From contig JAGVJJ010000007.1 of assembly GCA_020051175.1 (NCBI GenBank), forward strand, positions 62,001-126,000: a stretch of DNA of 64,000 bases, given 5' to 3'. The translations under genes and the position numbers were made by a program. The notes beneath the pieces are model-generated. The model saw only the letters and a list, made by a program, of their open reading frames with translations. It was not told where the DNA came from and ran no database searches. The DNA comes from Bacteroidia bacterium. GTDB taxonomy: Bacteria; Bacteroidota; Bacteroidia; 2-12-FULL-35-15. Below, piece by piece: positions 17,073 through 25,315 of this stretch; the first letter of the stretch is position 1; the number at the start of each line of letters is the position of its first letter.

Positions 17073-17729
17073 ATGCTTAAAAATAGCTATCTTTTTGTGA
17101 TTATGGTATTTGTTGCAACCACACTTTGTGCGCAGCAAAAAAGTTCCTGGCAAACAAAAGGCAACAAAAATAACCTGCTCCAGTTTTCCGGGGTAGTGGT
17201 GGAAGGAGACAGCCTCAATCCTGTGCCTTATACGAGCATTATTGTGAAACATACCCATCGTGGAACAATAAGTGATTATTTCGGATATTTTTCTTTTGTT
17301 GCTGCAAAAGGCGATACAATTGAGTTTTCAGCTATAGGTTTCAGTGAAGCTGTATACGTTATCCCCGATACCCTAAGCTCCAGCATTTATTCGCTTATTC
17401 AGGTGCTTCGCAGGGATACCATTTATTTAAAAACTGCCGAGGTTTTTCCATGGCCGTCAAGGGAGCAGTTTAAACAGGCTTTTTTAACCCTAGAAATAAG
17501 TGACGATGATATGGCAAGGGCTTCACGCAATATGGCAAGGGCAGATGTAAAAGAACAAATGATCGGTATGGCCATGGACGCAAGTCTTAACTACAAATAC
17601 AGCAATCAAGAATATCAGAGCAGGTTATATTATGCCGGACAATACCCGGTGAATAACCTGCTAAATCCTATTGCATGGGCCAAGTTTGTTAAGGCCTGGA
17701 AGAACGGGGATTTTAAAAAGAAAAATTAA
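17073..17729 (+). CDS. exported protein with CarboxypepD_reg-like domain
   Basis: A 218-residue protein starting at ATG 17073, which gives a proper signal peptide (MLKNSYLF, a hydrophobic core, then TTLCAQ). Residues about 38-115 form a CarboxypepD_reg-like beta-sandwich, with VVVEGDSLNPVPYTSIIVKH and GTISDYFGYFSF as the typical strands. The C-terminal half is helical and charged, with a WPSREQFKQAF segment seen in this Bacteroidota family, and its role is unknown. It stands 15 bases before the large receptor frame, so the two are probably one transcript, and it may assist that receptor in the envelope. Confidence 0.8.
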   Translation: MLKNSYLFVIMVFVATTLCAQQKSSWQTKGNKNNLLQFSGVVVEGDSLNPVPYTSIIVKHTHRGTISDYFGYFSFVAAKGDTIEFSAIGFSEAVYVIPDTLSSSIYSLIQVLRRDTIYLKTAEVFPWPSREQFKQAFLTLEISDDDMARASRNMARADVKEQMIGMAMDASLNYKYSNQEYQSRLYYAGQYPVNNLLNPIAWAKFVKAWKNGDFKKKN

Positions 17730-17831
17730 GACAGAACTGTCCTCTTGCAAGCAGGTAACCTTAAATACATATCCCATCCGGTTTTTGCGGGAAGTAAAAT
17801 TTCCGTTTTCGGCAAAAGACAATTGTCGGGA

Positions 17832-20318
17832 ATGATCGTGTTTTTTTTTGCTTTCCTTTTCTTTAATGTTAATGCTCAGGATACAGCCACTGTATCCGGT
17901 AAGCTTACCAACAGTGGAAATGAACCTCTCGAAGATATTAGTGTTTCTATATTCGGATCACCTCAGGCCCCTGTGTATACAGATAAAAATGGTGAGTTTA
18001 CTTATTCCGTTCCGGCTAACCGGGAACTGGTGCTGGTGTTTTACAGCCTTAGTTACAGAAGGCAGGAAATAAAGTTGATGCTTGCCCCGGGTGAAAGAAA
18101 AGTACTTAACCGTACAATGGTATTCAGTAACATGTTTAAACCTGTGGAAGTTACTGATGGAAACCGCTTTTCGGAGGTAACCCGTATCGACCCTTTGCAC
18201 ATCAGCCATATTCCTACTGCCAGCCAGGATTTTAATGCCATATTGTTTACACTGCCGGGGGTATCCAATCGTAATGAGCTGAGTTCCGCCTATTCGGTGC
18301 GTGGTGGTAATTTTGATGAAAACCTCGTTTATGTGAACGGAATAGAGGTATATCGTCCTTTTCTTATACGTTCGGGGCAGCAGGAGGGTTTAAGTTTTAT
18401 TAATCCGGATCTTGTTTCTTCGGTGCTGTTTTCTGCGGGTGGTTTCGAAGCCAAATACGGTGATAAAATGTCATCTGTGCTGGATGTGCTTTACCGTAAA
18501 CCGCGCAAATTTGCAGGTACTGTTTCCGGTAGCTTATTGGGCACAAGCCTGCACCTGGAGGGCAGTACAAATAATTACCGTCTTACCTGGCTTATTGGTG
18601 CGCGGTATAAAACCAATCAGTATGTACTGAACAGCCTGGATACAAAAGGTGATTACAAGCCTTTCTTTGGCGATGTGCAGGCTTTTGTAACGTACGACCT
18701 TACAAGTGACTGGGAGCTGGATGTTTTAGGGAACCTGGCTACAAATAAATACCAGGTAGTGCCTCAGAACCGTGAAACCGATTTTGGTACATTAAACCAG
18801 GCGTTGCGCCTGAAAATTTATTTTGACGGGCAGGAAATAGACCGTTTTACTACAACACTAGGTGCTGTGTCTGCCATTTATCATGATCATAACGACATCT
18901 GGAATTTGCGTTTCATTGGCTCTGCCTTCAAAAGCCGTGAGTCAGAAGCGTTTGATATACAAGGGCAATATTTTATCGATGAGCTGGAAACTGATTTCGG
19001 AAAACCTAATTTTGGTGATGTGGTTGCCAACAGGGGCATTGGTACATTCCTGAACCATGCCCGCACCAACCTTGAAGCCAATGTTTACAGCGCGGAACAT
19101 AAGGGCGTATATAACGTTGGGATTAACCAGGTATTGTGGGGAGTTAAATATTCGAGCGAAACAATCAACGACAAGCTGAGCGAATGGAAATACCTGGATA
19201 GTGCCGGTTATTCGCTGCCTATCACTGAGCCCCAGTTTATTGTATTGCAGGATGTGATCAAACAGAAAATAACCATTTCTTCCAACCGTGTTTCAGGTTA
19301 TGTTCAGGGCGTTCTGAAAAAGGAAACCAAAGATTCATCCATGTTGTCGCTGATTGCCGGATTACGTGCTAATTACTGGGATTTAAACGGACAAGCTTTG
19401 GTTGGCCCACGGGCTACATTAGGTTATAAGCCCTACTGGAAACGTGATTTTTTATTTAAACTTTCTTCAGGGTATTACTACCAGCCTCCCTTTTACAGGG
19501 AGCTGCGCGATGCTAAGGGTGTAATCAATTATAATATCAAAGCCCAGACATCTATCCATTTTGTGCTTACAAGCGATTATAATTTCAAAGCCTGGAGGCG
19601 GCCGTTCAAGTTCATTGCTGAGGCCTATTACAAGCACATTGATAACCTTATTCCCTATGAGATTGATAATGTGCGTATCCGCTATTCTGCCAAAAACAAT
19701 GCAAAAGGATATGCCACCGGTATCGATCTGAAAGTGAATGGTGAATTTGTGTCAGGACTGGAGTCCTGGGCCTCCCTGTCGGTAATGGAAACCAGGGAAG
19801 ATATCAAGGATGATTTTTATTACGATTATTTTAACAGCGATGGCGAAAAGATTGTTCCGGGTTATACAGCCAATTATATTGCTGTAGATAGCATACGTCA
19901 CGAACCGGGCTATATTCCTCGTCCTACGGACCAGCGTGTAAATTTTGGCATGTTCTTCCAGGACAAAATGCCCGGTATACCGGATTTAAAAATGCATTTA
20001 AATTTATTGTTTGGAACTGCTGTGCCGTTCGGGCCTCCGAATACACAGCGCTATTTGCACACCTTGCGTACACCGCCTTACCGAAGGGTAGATATCGGTT
20101 TTTCATACCAGGCATTGCGTGAAGACAGGAAAGTAAAAGAAAAATCGGTGGGCCGTTACTTAAAGTCGCTTTGGATTAGCCTGGAAGTGTTTAATTTGTT
20201 GGGAACTAATAATACCGTATCCTATATCTGGGTGGAGGATGTTACCAACCGTCAGTACGCTATTCCAAATTATTTAACGCAACGCCAGCTCAACCTGAGA
20301 ACGATTATTAAGTTTTAA
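17832..20318 (+). CDS. TonB-dependent receptor with CarboxypepD_reg-like domain
   Basis: A long envelope protein. The frame is open from TTG 17745, but the first ATG is 17832 and is followed by a hydrophobic core ending NVNAQ. TTG 17745 or 17823 would supply the basic KR ahead of this core, so the start is uncertain. After a CarboxypepD_reg domain (TVSGKLTNSGNEPLEDISVSI) comes a plug domain with FTLPGVSNRNELSSAYSVRG and NGIEVYRPF, then a beta-barrel of about 600 residues ending LNLRTIIKF with a terminal Phe. Such receptors import ligands across the outer membrane with energy from TonB. The substrate is unknown and no SusD partner is nearby. Confidence 0.85.
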   Translation: MIVFFFAFLFFNVNAQDTATVSGKLTNSGNEPLEDISVSIFGSPQAPVYTDKNGEFTYSVPANRELVLVFYSLSYRRQEIKLMLAPGERKVLNRTMVFSNMFKPVEVTDGNRFSEVTRIDPLHISHIPTASQDFNAILFTLPGVSNRNELSSAYSVRGGNFDENLVYVNGIEVYRPFLIRSGQQEGLSFINPDLVSSVLFSAGGFEAKYGDKMSSVLDVLYRKPRKFAGTVSGSLLGTSLHLEGSTNNYRLTWLIGARYKTNQYVLNSLDTKGDYKPFFGDVQAFVTYDLTSDWELDVLGNLATNKYQVVPQNRETDFGTLNQALRLKIYFDGQEIDRFTTTLGAVSAIYHDHNDIWNLRFIGSAFKSRESEAFDIQGQYFIDELETDFGKPNFGDVVANRGIGTFLNHARTNLEANVYSAEHKGVYNVGINQVLWGVKYSSETINDKLSEWKYLDSAGYSLPITEPQFIVLQDVIKQKITISSNRVSGYVQGVLKKETKDSSMLSLIAGLRANYWDLNGQALVGPRATLGYKPYWKRDFLFKLSSGYYYQPPFYRELRDAKGVINYNIKAQTSIHFVLTSDYNFKAWRRPFKFIAEAYYKHIDNLIPYEIDNVRIRYSAKNNAKGYATGIDLKVNGEFVSGLESWASLSVMETREDIKDDFYYDYFNSDGEKIVPGYTANYIAVDSIRHEPGYIPRPTDQRVNFGMFFQDKMPGIPDLKMHLNLLFGTAVPFGPPNTQRYLHTLRTPPYRRVDIGFSYQALREDRKVKEKSVGRYLKSLWISLEVFNLLGTNNTVSYIWVEDVTNRQYAIPNYLTQRQLNLRTIIKF

Positions 20319-20331
20319 CCGTACTTTCAAA

Positions 20332-20706
20332 ATGCCCAAACCCATTCCTTTCAATTTTGTAATTGAAAATTTATTTGCTGCCCAGCCTATTGTAAAGCCA
20401 ATGTTTGGAGCACATGCAATCTACATTCATGATAAAATTGTATTGATACTGCGCGATAAGGACGATGAGGATAGCGGTGTGTGGATTGCAACCAGTCCGG
20501 AACATCACAAGAGCCTGAAAAAGGATTTTCCACCCATGCGTTCAATCAAAGTTTTTGGCACAGGTGAATCTTCATGGCAGGTATTGTCCAAAGAGGACGA
20601 TGATTTCGAAATGCTTGTAAACCGCCTGTGTGACTTTATATTGAGGGGGGATATACGCATTGGGAAAGTTCCTAAACCTAAAAAGAAAAAAACTAAAGCG
20701 AAATAG
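20332..20706 (+). CDS. TfoX/Sxy N-terminal-like small protein
   Basis: A 124-residue cytoplasmic protein. The segment VKPMFGAHAIYIHDKIVLIL followed by KDDEDSGVWIAT recalls the TfoX/Sxy N-terminal fold, where a G-x-x-A-[IL]-Y hairpin is conserved. The Lys-rich tail PKPKKKK is low complexity. TfoX proteins regulate competence in proteobacteria, but in Bacteroidota such stand-alone domains have no established role and I do not claim one. It starts 13 bases after the receptor stop and may be read from the same transcript. Confidence 0.6.
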   Translation: MPKPIPFNFVIENLFAAQPIVKPMFGAHAIYIHDKIVLILRDKDDEDSGVWIATSPEHHKSLKKDFPPMRSIKVFGTGESSWQVLSKEDDDFEMLVNRLCDFILRGDIRIGKVPKPKKKKTKAK

Positions 20707-20784
20707 CGTTTTTTAATTTCAATTGGTATGAAATTAGCAGGATAAGGTGATCCGGATAAAATCGGACATTACTTATTTGTTTTG

Positions 20785-20792
20785 TAACTTTG
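20785..20792 (+). promoter_or_regulatory. -7 box before the 140-residue unknown gene
   Basis: TAACTTTG fits TAnnTTTG exactly, 22 bases before ATG 20815. No convincing -33 element is seen. Confidence 0.5.
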
Positions 20793-20814
20793 TAGATAAT
20801 AAAGTATTCAAAAG

Positions 20815-21237
20815 ATGCTGCTATATCCTAAAGAAGTAATAGAAAAGGCCGGTTCATGGTTCGAGGGCGATGCTCGTGCTGCTGAATGGCTTAAAGCCTT
20901 TAATTACGAAGAACTTGTTGAGCTGAAGGATGCTGTGGGAAGGTATTCGAAAGCATTTGAATTTCTGCTGGTGAATAAACACCTTGTTTTGGCTACCTTT
21001 GTTAATGCGGTTTGGGACGATAAAAAAGCTTTTCAGATCCTGATGGAAAAAAAAGAATTCCTTTGGGCAGCAATGGCAAATTATATCAATGGCGATGAAA
21101 AAGCCAAATTATTTTTGGCCAAAAATAACCTCGGTCATTATGCCGATTTTGCAGTGAAGATACAGGCTAAGATCCGCAAAGATGGTGACAAAGGAACAAG
21201 TTTGTTTAATAGCGGACCGTTTAAATTGGAGAAGTAG
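20815..21237 (+). CDS. helical cytoplasmic protein of unknown function
   Basis: A 140-residue, highly helical protein without signal peptide or membrane segment. It has amphipathic helices rich in Ala, Lys, Phe and Trp, such as the LLVNKHLVLATFVNAVW stretch near residue 50 and KEFLWAAMANYINGDEKA near 87. I recognise no domain. It has its own -7 promoter box and is followed by two small conserved genes on the same strand. The last codons and the stop are embedded in a TTGGAGA repeat, so the extreme C-terminus may have been shaped by the repeat. Confidence 0.7.
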   Translation: MLLYPKEVIEKAGSWFEGDARAAEWLKAFNYEELVELKDAVGRYSKAFEFLLVNKHLVLATFVNAVWDDKKAFQILMEKKEFLWAAMANYINGDEKAKLFLAKNNLGHYADFAVKIQAKIRKDGDKGTSLFNSGPFKLEK

Positions 21238-21248
21238 AGAGTTGGAGA
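21226..21248. repeat. TTGGAGA heptads straddling a stop codon
   Basis: TTGGAGA at 21226 and 21242 with TAGAGAG at 21235 between. The TAG of the middle unit is the stop of the gene ending at 21237. Confidence 0.6.
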
Positions 21249-21333
21249 AATTATAAACGTACAAGTATAAAAATTCAAAGATAATTATCAAATTCACCAA
21301 ATCAGTAATTCTCTAAATCACCAATTTCTTCTG

Positions 21334-21579
21334 ATGCGCATAATAGCTAACATACCACACCCAAAGCTTACAATCTCCATTTTTTCAATGAACGATAAAT
21401 ACCAGGTGAAGTTCGAAGCGGGGCCAATGGAGCAAACGTTTAAGCTTAACCATGATGAGGTGAATGGTGTGGAAGGAATACGTAAATTAGTGGATGAAGA
21501 ATTTATGGCAAAAATAATGGCACGCTTTAATGAAATGTATTTGTCGTTTAAAGATGCCAAGGAAAGGCATTTGTCTTAG
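21334..21579 (+). CDS. small conserved protein of unknown function
   Basis: An 81-residue protein with a beta-rich N-terminal half (MRIIANIPHPKLTISIFSMN, then YQVKFEAGPMEQTFKL) and a helical C-terminal half. I recall this pattern, a strand pair ending in EQTF-K, from small proteins spread through Bacteroidota with no assigned role. The start at 21334 is preferred over the internal Met at 21388 because the IPHP segment belongs to that pattern. It precedes the DUF4159 gene by 16 bases, suggesting co-transcription. Confidence 0.65.
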   Translation: MRIIANIPHPKLTISIFSMNDKYQVKFEAGPMEQTFKLNHDEVNGVEGIRKLVDEEFMAKIMARFNEMYLSFKDAKERHLS

Positions 21580-21595
21580 TTTATAGCTTATAGAT

Positions 21596-22276
21596 ATGTT
21601 TAAAAAAATTGTAGTTATTGCTTTACTTTATGTTTGTTTGGCTGCATTCAAACCTGCTCCAACCTATCAGATAGCATTGCTGAAATACAGCGGTGGTGGC
21701 GACTGGTATGCTAACCTGGAAACATCTTTACCCAACCTGATTGAGTTTTGCAATAGTAATCTGAAAACAAATATAAATACTGAACAGGCGCAGGTAGAAG
21801 TAGGCAGCCCTGAGCTGTTCAATTATCCTTTTGTTCACATGACAGGCCATGGCAACGTGGTATTTAACCCGCAGGAAGCTGAAAACCTTCGGAATTATTT
21901 GATTGGTGGTGGTTTTCTGCACATATCAGATAATTATGGGATGGATAAATTTGTGCGCAACCAGATGAAAAAAGTGTTCCCTGAGCTGGAGTTTGTAGAG
22001 TTACCCTTTACACATCCTATTTATCATCAGAAGTACGACTTCCCGAATGGTCTGCCCAAAATACATGAGCATGAGAACAAAGCACCACAGGGATACGGAC
22101 TTGTATGGCAGGGCCGCCTTGTCTGTTTCTATGATTTTGAGTGCGACCTTGGTGATGGATGGGAAAGTTTTGAAGTACACAAAGATTCACCCGAAACCCA
22201 CCAGAAGGCCCTTAAAATGGGCGCAAACATTATCCAGTACGTATTGATGGGCGGTGAAAATGCTGAAAAGAAGTAG
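21596..22276 (+). CDS. DUF4159 exported protein
   Basis: A 226-residue protein with a signal peptide (MFKKIVVIALLYVCLAAFKP). The mature part matches DUF4159: YSGGGDWYANLETSLPNLI at the start, FVHMTGHGNVVF near residue 80, LRNYLIGGGFLHISDN near 100, and the ELPFTHPIYH and GRLVCFYDFECDLGDGW segments later. The fold resembles glutamine-amidotransferase-like (DJ-1-like) sandwiches. In many Bacteroidota it accompanies MoxR/BatA-type membrane genes, none of which is visible here. The reaction, if any, is unknown. Confidence 0.85.
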   Translation: MFKKIVVIALLYVCLAAFKPAPTYQIALLKYSGGGDWYANLETSLPNLIEFCNSNLKTNINTEQAQVEVGSPELFNYPFVHMTGHGNVVFNPQEAENLRNYLIGGGFLHISDNYGMDKFVRNQMKKVFPELEFVELPFTHPIYHQKYDFPNGLPKIHEHENKAPQGYGLVWQGRLVCFYDFECDLGDGWESFEVHKDSPETHQKALKMGANIIQYVLMGGENAEKK

Positions 22277-22346
22277 TTATTTAAGATTAACCGAAGTGTG
22301 CTCTCTGTCCACACATAACATTCGTTAGGACTACAATCGTGTGTAG

Positions 22347-22399
22347 GTCAGTCTGCTCAAAGGGCTCTTTCGGAGAGTTTGTTGAAGCCTGGGGGGAGT
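22347..22399. repeat. diverged dispersed repeat in gap 22277-22410
   Basis: Begins GTCAGTCTG and ends GTTGAAGCCTGGGGGGAG, both recognisable in the element at 32016 (GTCAGTCTG, then GTCGAAGACTTGGGGGAG), with an inserted middle section. Confidence 0.45.
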
Positions 22400-22410
22400 T
22401 TTCCTTACAA

Positions 22411-23115
22411 TCAGTTCGCTGTGGTCCTGCTCAATTGGTAAGCGGACGAAGACGCAGTGCCCGTAGAAAGTCCCAATTCATCATTAATGATTTTATTGAT
22501 TTCCTCTGAGCGGTTTACTATCATAAAGTGAGTACCATCATTAATGGTATAGTCGCAGTTTGAAACTTTTTGGTATGGCAAAACAAGATCGGATGTACCG
22601 TGTATATGGACAAGATTTTCCGGAACTTCACTGTTTTCCCAGGTAAGCAGGCAATGGATGGCACCCGCAAAATAGTTTTCAGGGGCACTGTTGAGCATCC
22701 TTTCAAAACGCTCGCCTTGCTCCTTGCTTTTTACACCAAACAATGATTTAATATTAATTGCCGCACTTTTATAGAAAGAATCCGTGAAGTGCCTGTAAAA
22801 AGGAAATTGTGCCCAAATGCGCATATTCATTGGTATTTCGGAGCTGGTTTTATTGCTTGAAACAAGAATGGTTTTTACAGGCTTGAACTTTTTTGCTATT
22901 TCTACCGCGCACATTCCTCCAAACGACATACCAATAAGAGCAAAAGGTTGAGTGGTATCAATCTGCTCTGCCAGGCGCAATGCATATTGCGGAAGCTTCT
23001 CGTTTTTTAAAGGCGATATCCATTTAACATAACGGATATCACAATTCTGCAAATTGAGGTTCCTGAATACCTCTTCATTTATTCCCAGGCCAGGGATACA
23101 ATATACGTTTAACAT
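22411..23115 (-). CDS. alpha/beta hydrolase
   Basis: A 234-residue protein started at the ATG at 23115, which avoids overlap with the upstream gene. It is a compact alpha/beta hydrolase with an N-terminal YCIPGLGINEEVF strand-loop (oxyanion region), the nucleophile elbow GMSFGG near residue 71, an acid in HIHGTSDLVLPY and the final His in NDGTHFMIV. It has no signal peptide, so it is probably cytoplasmic. The substrate is unknown; this small hydrolase group includes thioesterases and esterases. It follows the lipoprotein esterase by 13 bases and is likely in the same operon. Confidence 0.82.
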   Translation of the reverse strand: MLNVYCIPGLGINEEVFRNLNLQNCDIRYVKWISPLKNEKLPQYALRLAEQIDTTQPFALIGMSFGGMCAVEIAKKFKPVKTILVSSNKTSSEIPMNMRIWAQFPFYRHFTDSFYKSAAINIKSLFGVKSKEQGERFERMLNSAPENYFAGAIHCLLTWENSEVPENLVHIHGTSDLVLPYQKVSNCDYTINDGTHFMIVNRSEEINKIINDELGLSTGTASSSAYQLSRTTAN

Positions 23116-23128
23116 ATTACAAAGATAG

Positions 23129-23992
23129 TTACAATTTAGTTGAAAACCAGTCCAGAGTTGCATTTTGAGCATGTCTCAAATGCTGGCCGGTCCAGATGTG
23201 ATAAGCTCCTTCCATCAATAAAAGGGAGTCATATACTCCAAGCGATTCAAGATGTTGTTGCATTTTCACAGCATTTGTATACGGAACTCCGGTATCTAAA
23301 GTTCCATGAATCAGCAAGGTTGGTACCGAATTATTATCCGCGGTCCAATAAGGGGATGCTGCTTTGTAGAGTGCCGTATCGTTTGAGGTGTTTAAAGTAC
23401 GACCAACATATATTTTAAATACTTCTTTTGCCCTGTCAATCTGTAGCTGTTCGGCATCAATAAAATCAAGAGGGCCGGCCCATGAAACACAGGCTTTTAT
23501 TTTTGCATCCTGGTTTTTTGTATAGGATGTTATAAGAGCAAGGTGCCCGCCCGCACTGTGTCCTGCAAGTCCGAACTTATTGGGAGAAACCTGCCAGTCC
23601 GTGGATTTGCTTGCAATAAAATCAACGGCCCTTCGGATATCGGCCACAATCTCGTTATGATGAATGTTTTTCGGATTTGATGCAAAGCTGTAATTGATAG
23701 TGGCACAGGCAACCCCGGCATCAGCAAATTGTTGGATTTCCCTGGCGAAATAGGATTTGTCTCCCAGTACCCAGGCCCCACCGTGGATGAGGATAACAAC
23801 CGGGGTATTGGTTGTGCGGTTCTTCGGCAATGCAATATCCATCTGGTTCCTTTTTGCATCGCCATAGGAAATGGAATATAGTGTTTGCTTGTAGCTTGTG
23901 TTTAATGCACTTTCCTGCCATTGGTCCGCTTTTTTGCAGGAGAGGAGATGAATACAAAGTGCAGGAATAACAACCGTTTTAAATGCCTTCAT
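23129..23992 (-). CDS. lipoprotein alpha/beta hydrolase (carboxylesterase-like)
   Basis: A 287-residue protein started at ATG 23992, giving a lipoprotein signal ending LLSC followed by KK. The enzyme shows the HGG oxyanion motif in ILIHGGAWVLGDKS, the nucleophile elbow GHSAGG, the acid in IHGTLDTGVPY and the catalytic His in EGAYHIWTG. This is the BD-FAE / hormone-sensitive-lipase-like carboxylesterase architecture. It would be anchored in the envelope by lipidation and would act on ester substrates not identifiable here. It lies between pyrophosphatase and a second hydrolase on the same strand. Confidence 0.85.
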   Translation of the reverse strand: MKAFKTVVIPALCIHLLSCKKADQWQESALNTSYKQTLYSISYGDAKRNQMDIALPKNRTTNTPVVILIHGGAWVLGDKSYFAREIQQFADAGVACATINYSFASNPKNIHHNEIVADIRRAVDFIASKSTDWQVSPNKFGLAGHSAGGHLALITSYTKNQDAKIKACVSWAGPLDFIDAEQLQIDRAKEVFKIYVGRTLNTSNDTALYKAASPYWTADNNSVPTLLIHGTLDTGVPYTNAVKMQQHLESLGVYDSLLLMEGAYHIWTGQHLRHAQNATLDWFSTKL

Positions 23993-24084
23993 AGTATCCG
24001 GTTTTGGTGATATATGAAGCATTAACGTAAGTGCCGGAACAAATAGTATGTCTTCCTGTTTAAATTCGTTTGTTAGGCAGATGC

Positions 24085-24705
24085 TTAAAGCGTTTGCTGA
24101 AATTTATTCCTGTAATCTTCACGGCTCCTGTTGATCACCTCGTATGCTTCCTGGCGGTTGTATACGTGTGTTATTTCACAGGTGGGATTACCGCTGCCCG
24201 GAATGTTTTTATAGGTAAGGAAATAGTGTTTTAAACGGTTTACAATTGTTTCGGCACAGTCGCTGATGTCTTTCCAGCTGCCATATACTTCATCGCCTTT
24301 TAAAACGGCAATGATTTTATCATCGGCTTCCCCTTTATCAATCATACGCAGCCCTCCGATAGGAATAGCCTGCAACAGTATGTCGCCATGAGTAATGGTA
24401 CGCTCGCTGAGCACACAAATGTCGAGTGGGTCCCCATCGCCTTTGGGAACTGCTTTTCCTGATTTTTGTGCAGCATATTCCGCAATCTTTACATCGCAGT
24501 ATGTTTGAGGGATAAAGCCATAAAGGGCGGGAACAACATTAGAATATTTCTGCGGACGATCAATTTTTAAATAACCACTTTCTTTATCTATTTCATATTT
24601 TACGGTATCCGTTGGGACAATCTCAATAAAAGTTGTTACAACCTGTGGTGCTTCTTCACCTATTGCAATACCATGCCAGGGATGCGCTTTGAATTTATTT
24701 GACAT
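24085..24705 (-). CDS. ppa: inorganic pyrophosphatase (family I)
   Basis: A 206-residue cytoplasmic soluble pyrophosphatase. The signature DGDPLDICV (Asp90, Asp92, Asp95) binds catalytic Mg ions. EIDKESGYLKIDR near residue 38 and YGFIPQTYCD near 62 are the other conserved active-site segments, and a KGDEVYGSWKDI stretch follows near 133. It splits pyrophosphate made by biosynthetic reactions. Its first codons overlap the end of the upstream TIMP-like gene by 11 bases, an arrangement that implies translational coupling. Confidence 0.93.
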   Translation of the reverse strand: MSNKFKAHPWHGIAIGEEAPQVVTTFIEIVPTDTVKYEIDKESGYLKIDRPQKYSNVVPALYGFIPQTYCDVKIAEYAAQKSGKAVPKGDGDPLDICVLSERTITHGDILLQAIPIGGLRMIDKGEADDKIIAVLKGDEVYGSWKDISDCAETIVNRLKHYFLTYKNIPGSGNPTCEITHVYNRQEAYEVINRSREDYRNKFQQTL

Positions 24706-25303
24706 TTTTTTTTCTGTTGATTATAAAGTATACGAGTACCATTGCTAAAAATGAAATACCCAGTAAAATAAGTTTTCCTGTGCCGCTGGGTTGTTCATTG
24801 CGGCCTGTTACTTCTGATGATTGTGCAGGCTCTTTAAAGGCTTGTATCCCAAGCGTTTTTCTTAAAAAATCTTTTTCCTGTTCAAATGTTTGCTGTGATG
24901 ATGTTAGGTATATGTCCTGTGCCGAATCCGCAAAAAACTTACGGCTATAGCTGCAAAGGTTAACGACAAGCAGATCAAATTTTTCGTAATTTGTATACAT
25001 CAGCCAGCTTTCTCCCCTGGCAAAACTCATCAGGCAGGAGGAAGCGCAATCAAATTCTACCTGCACCTGCCTGTTTACAGAGCCTTTGTATACCTCATCA
25101 ATGGTAAAATATGCAACGCTTACACCTTTATCGCTGCAATCTGAAACGGAATCAACGCGTCCTGTAAAAATTACATTGTATGCCTCGCATGCTTCTTTTG
25201 TTACCAGCCCCAGACTTTCGCATTTGCAGGCAAAGGCTTGTGCTGTCGCTCCAAACAACAGCGCAATCAACAGGTTTAACCTTATCAGGAATGTTCTCTT
25301 CAT
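24695..25303 (-). CDS. membrane-anchored TIMP/netrin-like protein
   Basis: A 202-residue protein started at ATG 25303 (a GTG lies one codon upstream). The signal peptide ends AQAFA, so signal peptidase I would expose Cys26-Lys-Cys28 as the mature N-terminus. In TIMP-family inhibitors a free N-terminal C-x-C is the functional edge. The following strands, including YNVIFTGRVDSV and YFTIDEVYKGSV, fit the OB-like netrin fold, and further cysteines could form disulfides. A single C-terminal helix (about 178-195) ending NRKKNVK anchors it. Lipidation at Cys26 is an alternative, though AFAC is a poor lipobox. Homology is inferred from pattern only. Confidence 0.6.
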   Translation of the reverse strand: MKRTFLIRLNLLIALLFGATAQAFACKCESLGLVTKEACEAYNVIFTGRVDSVSDCSDKGVSVAYFTIDEVYKGSVNRQVQVEFDCASSCLMSFARGESWLMYTNYEKFDLLVVNLCSYSRKFFADSAQDIYLTSSQQTFEQEKDFLRKTLGIQAFKEPAQSSEVTGRNEQPSGTGKLILLGISFLAMVLVYFIINRKKNVK

Positions 25304-25315
25304 CACAATGTGTTA

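Noticed and set aside
22277-22410. tRNA or small RNA gene in this gap
   Set aside because: No cloverleaf or T-loop consensus could be drawn; the gap matches a diverged dispersed repeat instead.
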